Source: Xanthobacteraceae bacterium (GTDB taxonomy: Bacteria > Pseudomonadota > Alphaproteobacteria > Rhizobiales > Xanthobacteraceae). Taken from it: a stretch of DNA of 9,493 bases. Location: contig JASHWN010000409.1 in assembly GCA_030044035.1 (NCBI GenBank), positions 1 through 9,493 on the forward strand, given 5' to 3'. A program made the translations under genes and the position numbers. Below the pieces are notes generated by a model. That model was not told the DNA's origin. It did no database searches and worked only from the letters and a program-made list of their open reading frames with translations. This document shows, piece by piece, positions 1 through 5,729 of the stretch (positions are counted from its first letter, which is position 1; every line of letters starts with the position of its first letter).

Positions 1-539
1 CCGTAGCCGGTCGTATCGCTGATCACCGCGACCTTTTTGCTCTTGAGCACGTCGACGACGTAGCGGTTCGCAGCGCCGCCGATCTGCTGGTTGGTTGGCG
101 CGTTGCGGAAGCACATCGGATATTTCTGCGCGTCGGTCAGGGTGTCGACCCAGCAGGGGTGGACCTGCGGCGTGCTGGTACGCGCAAGGAGCGGCACGAC
201 CGCGAGTGACTCGCCGGAATTGACCGGACCGAAGACGACGCTCACTTTCTCGCCGTGGGCAAGCTCTGCCGCGCCGTTGACCGCTTTGGTCGGATCGCTT
301 TGGGTGTCGCGGGTGATCAGCTCGATCTGGCGTCCGTTGATGCCGCCGGCATCGTTGATCTCTTTTACCGCCAACTGGATGCCGCGATTGATTCCGATGC
401 CCGTGGATGAGGACGGGCCGGTCAGCGCCGGTAGATAGCCTACACGGACCGGTTCGTTGGCGGCGATCGCGGGTTTGGCCAAGCTGCTTGCAGCGACGGC
501 GGCGCCAGCCTTCAACGCTTGACGACGAGTGAGCGACAT
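1..539 (-). CDS. ABC transporter substrate-binding protein, LivK/Peripla_BP_6 type (3' part missing)
   Basis: This is the N-terminal 179 residues of a periplasmic solute-binding protein; the gene continues off the left edge. I found it by translating the reverse strand from the ATG at 539-537. Residues 1-26 look like an export signal with a Tat-like motif (TRRQALK at 4-10), a short Ala-rich segment and a probable cleavage site after PAIA. The mature part begins VRVGYLPALTG and contains GIQLAVKEINDAGGINGR, the typical first lobe of branched-chain amino acid / amide / aromatic-acid binding proteins, followed by FGPVNSGESLAVVPLL. A Shine-Dalgarno GGGAGGG lies 7 nt upstream of the ATG, which supports this start. 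The family delivers ligand to LivHMGF-type permeases and ATPases, which may lie off the window. The ligand cannot be read from the sequence. An aromatic or organic acid would fit the neighbours, but that is inference. Confidence 0.9.
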   Translation of the reverse strand, partial: MSLTRRQALKAGAAVAASSLAKPAIAANEPVRVGYLPALTGPSSSTGIGINRGIQLAVKEINDAGGINGRQIELITRDTQSDPTKAVNGAAELAHGEKVSVVFGPVNSGESLAVVPLLARTSTPQVHPCWVDTLTDAQKYPMCFRNAPTNQQIGGAANRYVVDVLKSKKVAVISDTTGY

Positions 540-546
540 CTGAATA

Positions 547-554
547 CCCTCCCT
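547..554 (-). promoter_or_regulatory. Ribosome binding site of the substrate-binding protein gene
   Basis: On the minus strand this reads AGGGAGGG and ends 7 nt before the ATG at 539. It is a good Shine-Dalgarno match at normal spacing and fixes the start of the binding-protein gene. Confidence 0.6.
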
Positions 555-602
555 GCGGATGCTTGGGTTCTGCCGACGTTTGTCGTGCTCTCTTTGCCGC
601 GT

Positions 603-631
603 ACTATATCGCCGGTTGGATAGGCCGGAAA
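603..631 (-). promoter_or_regulatory. Candidate sigma-70-type promoter for the substrate-binding protein gene
   Basis: On the minus strand a -10-like TATAGT (608-603; five of six to TATAAT) is preceded at exactly 17 nt by TTTCCG (631-626; three of six to TTGACA). It would start transcription near 596 and leave a leader of about 57 nt before the ATG at 539. The -10 match is good but the -35 is weak, so this is a candidate only. Confidence 0.3.
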
Positions 632-639
632 GCTCCGCC

Positions 640-667
640 GTGGGATGCGGCTTTTTCAGTGGGATGC
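640..667. repeat. Direct repeat GTGGGATGC x2 in the divergent intergenic region
   Basis: Two perfect 9-bp copies of GTGGGATGC lie at 640-648 and 659-667, 19 bp apart start to start, between the divergently transcribed binding-protein and SDR genes. The second copy overlaps an inverted repeat at 657-676. Repeats spaced near two helical turns in a divergent promoter region resemble a regulator binding site, but no regulator gene is visible to match them with. Confidence 0.4.
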
Positions 668-676
668 CACCCACTG
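657..676. promoter_or_regulatory. Perfect 7-bp inverted repeat (operator or hairpin) upstream of the SDR gene
   Basis: CAGTGGG (657-663) and CCCACTG (670-676) form a perfect inverted repeat around a 6-nt centre, about 75 bp before the SDR start. A T5 run (652-656) precedes it on the plus strand and none follows, so it is not a standard intrinsic terminator in either direction. An operator or a leader RNA hairpin is possible. I see nothing else clear in 540-750 apart from this, the direct repeat, the minus-strand promoter candidate and the ribosome binding sites. Confidence 0.4.
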
Positions 677-737
677 GGCGATCTGGATTTATCCTGCGGC
701 GCGGCGATCCGTGACTGGGCAACGCAACGGGAAGGCC

Positions 738-746
738 GAGGAGAGG
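738..746 (+). promoter_or_regulatory. Ribosome binding site of the SDR gene
   Basis: The purine stretch GAGGAGAGG ends 4 nt before the ATG at 751. Its GAGGAG core gives ordinary Shine-Dalgarno spacing and fixes the SDR start. Confidence 0.6.
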
Positions 747-750
747 GGCT

Positions 751-1560
751 ATGGAGCTCGGGCTTGCAGGCAAGACGGCGCTCGTCACCGGCGGGAGCAA
801 GGGAATAGGCCTCGAGACCGCGCGCGCACTGGCGCGAGAGGGGGTCAAGGTTCTGATCTGCGCGCGCCGTGAGGCGGCGCTTGCCGAGGCCGCGCACGAC
901 ATCGCGCAGACGACGCAAAGCAAAATCGCGACCCAACCGCTCGACGTGACCAAGGTCGATCAGATCGAAATGATTCCCGGCATCGTGCGCGAGAAACTCG
1001 GCCGCATCGATATCCTCGTCAACAACGCCGGCACCGGCACCTACAAGCCGTTTCTCGATGTGACCGATGCCGAGCTGGTCGAGGGCATGACCATCAATTT
1101 CTTCGCGCAATTCCGCGTCTGTCAGCGCATCGTGCCGATGATGATCGCGCAAGGCGGCGGCCGCATCGTCAATGTGAGCGGCGAGACCGGGATCATGACG
1201 CTCAACCCGCCGTTCTTGTCGTCCTGCACGGGACCGGCGAAAGCGGCCGAAATCCGATTCTCCAAGGTGCTCGCCAACGAACTCGCACCGCACAACATCC
1301 GGGTCAACTGCGTGATCCCGGGTTTCATCAACACGCCGGAGCGCTTCGCCAAGTGGGAGCGGGAATTGGCCAAGCGCGCGCTCAGCGCCGAGGATGCCGC
1401 GCGCGAGCGGTCGCAATGGTCGACCAATCAGGGTGCGCGCGATACCCGCTGGGGCACGCCCGAGGAGATCGCCAACCTCATCGTGTTCGCGGTGTCGGAC
1501 GCGGCGAGCTACATCAACGGCGCCGAGCTCGTCGCCGATAATGCGATGGACAAATCGTGA
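751..1560 (+). CDS. Short-chain dehydrogenase/reductase (SDR) with atypical active site
   Basis: This 269-residue protein has a classical SDR Rossmann fold. The dinucleotide motif TGGSKGIG is at 13-20, NNAG at 91-94, the structural/catalytic Asn at 116, and a beta-5 strand RIVNVSG at 138-144. Arg39-Arg40 after beta-2 suggests NADP(H), by inference. The late PGFINTP (about 190-196) and GTPEEIANLIVFAVSDAASYINGAEL are typical of FabG-like members. The oddity is the active site: where the family has YxxxK this protein has T160-G-P-A-K164, so the catalytic Tyr is replaced by Thr while Lys is kept. The codons (ACG for Thr, AAA for Lys) are plain and in frame. Family reactions are NAD(P)-dependent alcohol/ketone conversions; the substrate is unknown, and a different chemistry or a non-catalytic role is possible. 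A good ribosome binding site precedes the ATG. The gene diverges from the binding-protein gene and converges on the GMC gene with 14 bp between them. Confidence 0.93.
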   Translation: MELGLAGKTALVTGGSKGIGLETARALAREGVKVLICARREAALAEAAHDIAQTTQSKIATQPLDVTKVDQIEMIPGIVREKLGRIDILVNNAGTGTYKPFLDVTDAELVEGMTINFFAQFRVCQRIVPMMIAQGGGRIVNVSGETGIMTLNPPFLSSCTGPAKAAEIRFSKVLANELAPHNIRVNCVIPGFINTPERFAKWERELAKRALSAEDAARERSQWSTNQGARDTRWGTPEEIANLIVFAVSDAASYINGAELVADNAMDKS

Positions 1561-1574
1561 GCCGGGTCTGAGCG

Positions 1575-3215
1575 CTACGCCGCCTGAGCGGCGCGGGCGC
1601 TCGATGCTCCGGCCTTCGCATCCTCGAGGATCATGTCCGCGCCCTTCTCGCCGATCATGATCGTGGCGGCGTTGGTATTGCCGGAAACGACCGCCGGCAT
1701 GATCGAGGCGTCGACCACGCGCAGCCCGGACAAGCCGTGCACGCGTAGCCGCTCATCGACTACGGCCTTCTGATCCCGGCCCATCCGGCAAGTACCCACG
1801 GGATGATAGGTGGTCGAGCCGCGGCGGCGGATGAAATCGAGCAGCGCCTCATCATCGTCGCATTGCCCTCCCGGCTCGATCTCCTCGGCGATGTAACGCG
1901 CGATTGCGGGTGCGTTAAAGATGCGCCGCATCGCGTTGACGCCGGCGACGATGGTCTCGCAGTCCCGCTGCGTCGACAGATAGTTCGGATTGATGGCCGG
2001 AGCCTGTCGCGGGTCGGCGGATTTGATACGCACATAGCCGCGGCTCTCCGGCCGCAGCAACACGCAATTGCCGGTCACGCCGGGGAATGGATGCAGTTCA
2101 CCGCCGATCGTCTGCGCCGAGAACAACGAAATCGAGCATTGGGAATCGGGAGTTGCCGAGGTCGGCAGCGCGCGCACGAAGACCGCCGAGGACACCGCCG
2201 GAATGGCGAGATAACCGCGGCGCGTCAGAATGTAATGCAGGCCATGGCGGAGCTTTCCGCTCCAGGTGCGGACCGCGTCGTTGAGCGTGATCGTGTTCTT
2301 GCAGCGGAACATGATCCGCCCGGAAATATGGTCGTTGAGATCCTCGCCGACACCAGGGGCGTCGGCGACGACGGGAATGCCGTGCGCGCGAAGCAGCGCC
2401 TCCGGTCCGACGCCCGAAAGCTGCAGCAGCTGCGGTGAATTGAACGCTCCGGATGCGAGGATCACCTCGACGTTGGCGCGACCGCTGCGTTTCTCGCTGC
2501 CGGCAAGATATTCGACACCCGTCGCGCGACGGCCATCGAAGACTATGCGCGTTGCAAGCGCGTCACGAACCACCTTGAGATTGGCGCGGCGGCGCGCCTG
2601 CTTCAGATAACCGCCCGCGGTCGAGGAACGCACGCCGCGCCGCATCGTGGTCTGATAATACCCGGCGCCTTCCTGGACGGCGCCGTTGAAATCGTCGTTG
2701 CGCCGATAGCCGCACTGCACCGCCGCCTCGACGTAAGCGACCGCGAGAGGATGGCGGTCGCGCAGATCGGAAACGCCGAGCGGTCCGCCGCTGCCGTGAA
2801 ATTCGTCGGCGCCGCGCTCGTTGTCTTCCGCTTTGCGGAAATAGGGCAGGACGTCATCGAAGCTCCAGCCGGCATTGCCCAGTTGCCGCCAATGGTCGAA
2901 GTCCTCCGCTTGGCCGCGGATGTAGATCAGGCCGTTGATCGAACTCGAGCCGCCAAGCACCTTGCCACGCGGCGCGATGACATTGCGGTTATGGCAACCC
3001 GGTTGCGGCTCGGTCTGGTAGCACCAATTGTAGCGCTGATCGTTGAAAAGCCTGCCGAAGCCGAGCGGGATATGAAGCCACGGGTGCCGGTTGCTCGGGC
3101 CCGCCTCGAGCAGAAGCACGCGGTGCCGGCCCGACTCGGTCAACCGATTGGCAAGGACGCAGCCGGCGCTGCCTGCCCCCACGATGATGAAATCGAATGC
3201 TCCCGAAGACGCCAC
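1575..3215 (-). CDS. GMC-family FAD-dependent alcohol (choline-type) dehydrogenase
   Basis: With the start chosen here this is a 546-residue flavoprotein of the glucose-methanol-choline oxidoreductase family, close in pattern to BetA-like dehydrogenases. The FAD-binding motif GAGSAG is at 13-18, with the ribose-binding Glu at 37 (LLLEAG). GMC signature 1 ([13 protein letters not shown]) is at 82-94 and signature 2 ([15 protein letters not shown]) near 258-272. The C-terminal [10 protein letters not shown] supplies the catalytic His471, and [16 protein letters not shown] supplies its partner Asn513, so the active-site His/Asn pair is intact. Such enzymes oxidise primary alcohols or polyols to aldehydes, passing electrons to a quinone or oxygen. 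The exact substrate cannot be told. An in-frame ATG at 3257 exists, but the GTG at 3215 has AAGGAG 5 nt upstream and gives the short N-terminus usual for the family. It lies just downstream of the quinone oxidoreductase gene, probably in one transcript with it. Confidence 0.93.
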   Translation of the reverse strand: MASSGAFDFIIVGAGSAGCVLANRLTESGRHRVLLLEAGPSNRHPWLHIPLGFGRLFNDQRYNWCYQTEPQPGCHNRNVIAPRGKVLGGSSSINGLIYIRGQAEDFDHWRQLGNAGWSFDDVLPYFRKAEDNERGADEFHGSGGPLGVSDLRDRHPLAVAYVEAAVQCGYRRNDDFNGAVQEGAGYYQTTMRRGVRSSTAGGYLKQARRRANLKVVRDALATRIVFDGRRATGVEYLAGSEKRSGRANVEVILASGAFNSPQLLQLSGVGPEALLRAHGIPVVADAPGVGEDLNDHISGRIMFRCKNTITLNDAVRTWSGKLRHGLHYILTRRGYLAIPAVSSAVFVRALPTSATPDSQCSISLFSAQTIGGELHPFPGVTGNCVLLRPESRGYVRIKSADPRQAPAINPNYLSTQRDCETIVAGVNAMRRIFNAPAIARYIAEEIEPGGQCDDDEALLDFIRRRGSTTYHPVGTCRMGRDQKAVVDERLRVHGLSGLRVVDASIMPAVVSGNTNAATIMIGEKGADMILEDAKAGASSARAAQAA

Positions 3216-3220
3216 GCGCT

Positions 3221-3226
3221 CTCCTT
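3221..3226 (-). promoter_or_regulatory. Ribosome binding site deciding a GTG start for the GMC gene
   Basis: On the minus strand this reads AAGGAG, 5 nt before GTG (3215-3213). The upstream ATG at 3257 has no comparable site. The protein from the GTG begins [18 protein letters not shown], the compact N-terminus expected for GMC enzymes. Confidence 0.65.
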
Positions 3227-3264
3227 GGTCTGTCTTCCCTCGGGATGGCTTCTTCATGATCGGC

Positions 3265-4245
3265 TCAGGGAATTAGAATGCTGATACCGGCGGTACGCCG
3301 CGACTGCAGGTCGTCATGCGCCCGTGCCGCCTCGGCCAAGGGATAGCTGCGGTCGACGCTGATTTTGACAATACCCGACGCGACGGCATTGAACAGCGCA
3401 TCGGCGCGGCGCAGCAATTCGCTGCGGTCCCGGGTGTGAGTGACGAAGGCCGGGCTGGTGACGTAAAGGGAATCGAGCCGGTTGAGTTCGAACACGTCGA
3501 AGGGCGCGATCGGTCCCGACGCGGTACCGAAGGACACCAATAGTCCGCGCGGCGCCAGGCAGCGCAGCGACTTTTCGAAGGTATCCTTGCCGACCGAATC
3601 GAATACGACGGCGACCCCCGCGCCCTGCGTCAGCCGCCATACCGCGCCGACGAAATCTTCCGCCGTGTACATGATCGCCGCATCGCAACCGTGCGCGCGA
3701 GCGAGCTCGGCTTTTTGCGCGGTGCCGACGGTGCCGATCACCGTTGCGCCGAGATGCTTGGCCCATTGGCAAAGAATGCGGCCGACGCCGCCCGCGGCGG
3801 CGTGAACCAGGATGGTGTCGCCGGCTTTCACCGCGAAGGTGGTGAATATCAAATAGTGGACGGTGATGCCCTTGGTGAAAATTCCCGCTGCGACCGAATC
3901 CGAAATGGACGGCGGGACCGGTACCAAACGATCTGCCGGCATCAGGCGCAGATCGGCATAGGCCCCGATTGGCATACCAGAATAAACGACACGATCGCCG
4001 CGCTTGAACTCGTGGACATTGCCGCCGACGCCTTCGATGGTGCCGGCGCCTTCCAGGCCGATCGGCGAGGGATAGTCCGGAAGCGGATAGCGGCCGGTGC
4101 GGTGCTGGATGTCGATGTAATTCAATCCGATTGCCGTCTGCCGGATCAGCACTTCACGCGGCGCAGGCGCGGCGACATCGTATTGTTCGTAACGAAGAAC
4201 TGACGGCGGCCCCGGACGGTCCATGACGATCCGATTGGCGCGCAC
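3265..4245 (-). CDS. Quinone oxidoreductase-type medium-chain reductase (zinc-free MDR, NADPH)
   Basis: This 326-residue protein matches the length and layout of the QOR branch of the medium-chain dehydrogenase/reductase superfamily. The GroES-like N-terminal domain carries GLNYIDIQHRTGRYP (40-54) and the glycine-rich GLEGAGTIEGVGGNV (63-77). The Rossmann domain has AAAGGVG at 149-155, the QOR nucleotide-binding signature. No zinc-binding cysteine cluster is visible, which fits the zinc-free class. The family reduces quinones, enones or other activated double bonds with NADPH. The start is GTG: AGGAG sits 7 nt upstream and no in-frame ATG precedes it. The gene lies 112 bp after the P450 gene and its stop is 49 bp before the chosen GMC start, so a P450-QOR-GMC transcript is likely. 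A step on an unsaturated or quinone intermediate is inferred only from context. Confidence 0.92.
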   Translation of the reverse strand: MRANRIVMDRPGPPSVLRYEQYDVAAPAPREVLIRQTAIGLNYIDIQHRTGRYPLPDYPSPIGLEGAGTIEGVGGNVHEFKRGDRVVYSGMPIGAYADLRLMPADRLVPVPPSISDSVAAGIFTKGITVHYLIFTTFAVKAGDTILVHAAAGGVGRILCQWAKHLGATVIGTVGTAQKAELARAHGCDAAIMYTAEDFVGAVWRLTQGAGVAVVFDSVGKDTFEKSLRCLAPRGLLVSFGTASGPIAPFDVFELNRLDSLYVTSPAFVTHTRDRSELLRRADALFNAVASGIVKISVDRSYPLAEAARAHDDLQSRRTAGISILIP

Positions 4246-4270
4246 GCTTAGGCTCCTGAATTGCTAAGCG
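4245..4270 (-). promoter_or_regulatory. Hairpin presenting the Shine-Dalgarno of the quinone oxidoreductase gene
   Basis: On the minus strand CGCTTAG (4270-4264) pairs perfectly with CTAAGCG (4251-4245) around a 12-nt loop. The loop contains CAGGAG (4258-4253), the ribosome binding site. The last stem base is the G of the GTG start codon. Such a structure could expose the Shine-Dalgarno while burying part of the start codon, or the same dyad could be a protein-binding site. The rest of the 112-bp gap (4246-4357) shows no clear promoter or terminator. Confidence 0.45.
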
Positions 4271-4357
4271 ATCGTATCCGCCCCATCCAGGCGTGGCAAC
4301 GACCCGACGCGCTGGCGAAGGGTATGCGCAATTTTTACAGCGCTACGACCAATCTGC

Positions 4358-5557
4358 TCACGCCGCCCGCACCTCGAGCGGCAGGCTCGCGAAGCCGCGG
4401 ACGGCATTGTTGAAGCGGCGTGTCGGCGGACCGGCCAGCTCGATCGAGGCGACGCGCTGCGCCAGCGCCGTCAGCAGAAGCTCGCCTTCCATGCGCGCGA
4501 TCACCTGACCGATGCAGACGTGAAAGCCGACGCCAAAGCCGACGTGCCCCTGCACCCGGCGCGAGATGTCGAAGCGGTCCGGTTCATGCCAGTGTTCGGG
4601 ATCGCGGTTGGCCGAGGCAAGCAACAGCAGCACCTTTTCGTTCGCCGGAATGCGCAAGTCGCCGAGCTCGACCTCGCACGTCGTCGTGCGGAACAGGTTT
4701 TGGATCGGGGATTCCATCCGCAACGTTTCTTCGAACACGTTCTTGGCGAGCGAGGGATCGGCGCGCAGCTTGCGCCACTCGCCGGGATTGGTCGCGAGCA
4801 GATAGAGGGCGCTGCCGATCGCCGCGACCGTCGTATCGAGGCCGGCGGAGAGGAACGAGCGCACCAGCAACGCGGCTTCGTCCTCGGTCGCCTCGCCGGC
4901 CTCAACCGACTTGTAGATCTGCGCGCCGAGCCCGTCGGGCGCGAGCGCCGTCCGCGAACATTTCGTCGTGATCCACGGCACCACTGTGCCGGCAGTCGCG
5001 GTCGAGGCCTTAAAGCGCGCATTCAGAGGCCCGAAGCCGTTGAACACCATGTCGCCATACGGCAACAGGTTCTCGCGCCCGTCGGCGTCGAGCCCGACCG
5101 CATCGGGAAATACCTTCAGCGGAAACGCCTCCGCCAACTCGTTGACGCCGTCGAACCGACCGCGCGCGAGGGCGCGCTCGACCGCTGCCGCAGCCTCCTT
5201 GGCGAACGGCTCGCGCAGCCGCGCCAGCGCCGGCGGAAACACCACCCGGTCAACGATGCGTCGCGTGCGGTCGTGCAGCGGAGGGTCGGTCTCGAGCAGC
5301 AGGCTGGGCGGTCGCCACGGCTTCTCCTTGCCAAAATGGGTGTAGCCCACGCCCATGCCGGAGCAGTAGGTTTTCCAGTCGAGCAGCGCCGGCCGCACCT
5401 CGTTGTAGCGCGCCATGCCCCAGCAGGCGTATTTCGGCATGTAAAAAACCGGCCCCGCGCTCCGCATCGCCGCGTATCCCGGATAGGGATCGGCGATGAA
5501 AGCGTCGTCGTAGGGATCGATGTCGAGATCGGGCGCGCGCTCGAGCACTTCGGCCAT
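4358..5557 (-). CDS. Cytochrome P450, CYP199A-like (para-substituted benzoate monooxygenase candidate)
   Basis: This 399-residue soluble bacterial P450 has all core motifs: I-helix LSAGLDTT with Asp241-Thr242, K-helix ExxR (Glu277, Arg280), and heme-binding FGVGFHVCIG with proximal Cys348. It closely resembles CYP199A2/A4 of Rhodopseudomonas palustris, as I recall them: KEKPWRPPSLLLE, GRENLLPY, VRSFLSAGLDTT and RRFNNAVRG are near-identical blocks. Residues that in CYP199A4 contact the benzoate carboxylate and ring appear kept: Arg82, Ser85, Phe172, Phe175, Arg233, Ser234. The position of CYP199A4 Phe298 is Leu288, and that of Val295 is Ile285. The expected role is oxidative O-demethylation or hydroxylation of 4-substituted benzoates using a ferredoxin; no ferredoxin or reductase gene is in the window. 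GGAGG 5 nt before the ATG at 5557 supports this start; an ATG at 5569 gives four extra residues but lacks a ribosome binding site. Confidence 0.93.
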   Translation of the reverse strand: MAEVLERAPDLDIDPYDDAFIADPYPGYAAMRSAGPVFYMPKYACWGMARYNEVRPALLDWKTYCSGMGVGYTHFGKEKPWRPPSLLLETDPPLHDRTRRIVDRVVFPPALARLREPFAKEAAAAVERALARGRFDGVNELAEAFPLKVFPDAVGLDADGRENLLPYGDMVFNGFGPLNARFKASTATAGTVVPWITTKCSRTALAPDGLGAQIYKSVEAGEATEDEAALLVRSFLSAGLDTTVAAIGSALYLLATNPGEWRKLRADPSLAKNVFEETLRMESPIQNLFRTTTCEVELGDLRIPANEKVLLLLASANRDPEHWHEPDRFDISRRVQGHVGFGVGFHVCIGQVIARMEGELLLTALAQRVASIELAGPPTRRFNNAVRGFASLPLEVRAA

Positions 5558-5562
5558 GGCTG

Positions 5563-5567
5563 CCTCC
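5563..5567 (-). promoter_or_regulatory. Ribosome binding site deciding the P450 start
   Basis: On the minus strand GGAGG lies 5 nt before the ATG at 5557 and overlaps the upstream in-frame ATG at 5569. The downstream ATG is therefore the better start. Confidence 0.6.
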
Positions 5568-5587
5568 ATGAGCTTATGCGCGAATGA

Positions 5588-5600
5588 TGCCGCAGCGGCA
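5588..5600. promoter_or_regulatory. 13-bp palindrome TGCCGCAGCGGCA upstream of the P450 gene
   Basis: TGCCGC (5588-5593) and GCGGCA (5595-5600) form a perfect dyad around a single A, 30 bp before the P450 ATG and inside the divergent P450/hyuB-like intergenic region. It could be an operator or a leader hairpin. The bases are all G+C apart from the ends and the centre, so chance occurrence in GC-rich DNA is a real alternative. Confidence 0.3.
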
Positions 5601-5609
5601 GCGCGGCAG

Positions 5610-5627
5610 GCAACCCCAACCGCAACC
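5610..5627. repeat. Three tandem NCAACC hexamers in the divergent intergenic region
   Basis: GCAACC, CCAACC and GCAACC follow one another without gaps, and GGAAACC comes straight after. The tract lies about 50 bp upstream of the P450 start, between the divergent P450 and hyuB-like genes. It may be a regulator site or a simple short repeat. I could not identify a convincing -35/-10 pair for either gene in 5558-5729. Confidence 0.35.
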
Positions 5628-5729
5628 GGAAACCTATCGCGGCGTTCGCGGTGCCGAGAGTTTGTACCAGTGATTCGGCGCTGATTGCATTTTCATTGCT
5701 CGCCGGAATACTATCGCCAAGCCTTCCGT

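Noticed and set aside
604..1416. 270-codon minus-strand open frame opposite the SDR gene
   Set aside because: The plus-strand SDR is clearly coding; this frame gives no recognisable protein.
1578..1593. CGCCGC-CTGA-GCGGCG hairpin between the convergent SDR and GMC genes
   Set aside because: It is a perfect 6-bp stem but lies in the last GMC codons (an Ala-rich tail) and has no T-run on either strand, so I do not call a terminator.
4520..5587. 355-codon open frame on the plus strand opposite the P450 gene
   Set aside because: It is antisense to a complete P450 with all motifs. Its Arg/His/Gly-rich translation resembles no family I know and is expected from GC-rich codon bias.
5685..5714. TTGCAT and TACTAT, 18 bp apart, as a promoter for the hyuB-like gene
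   Set aside because: The -35 matches only three of six positions, and the predicted transcript start would leave about 9 nt before the ATG, too short for a leader with a ribosome binding site.
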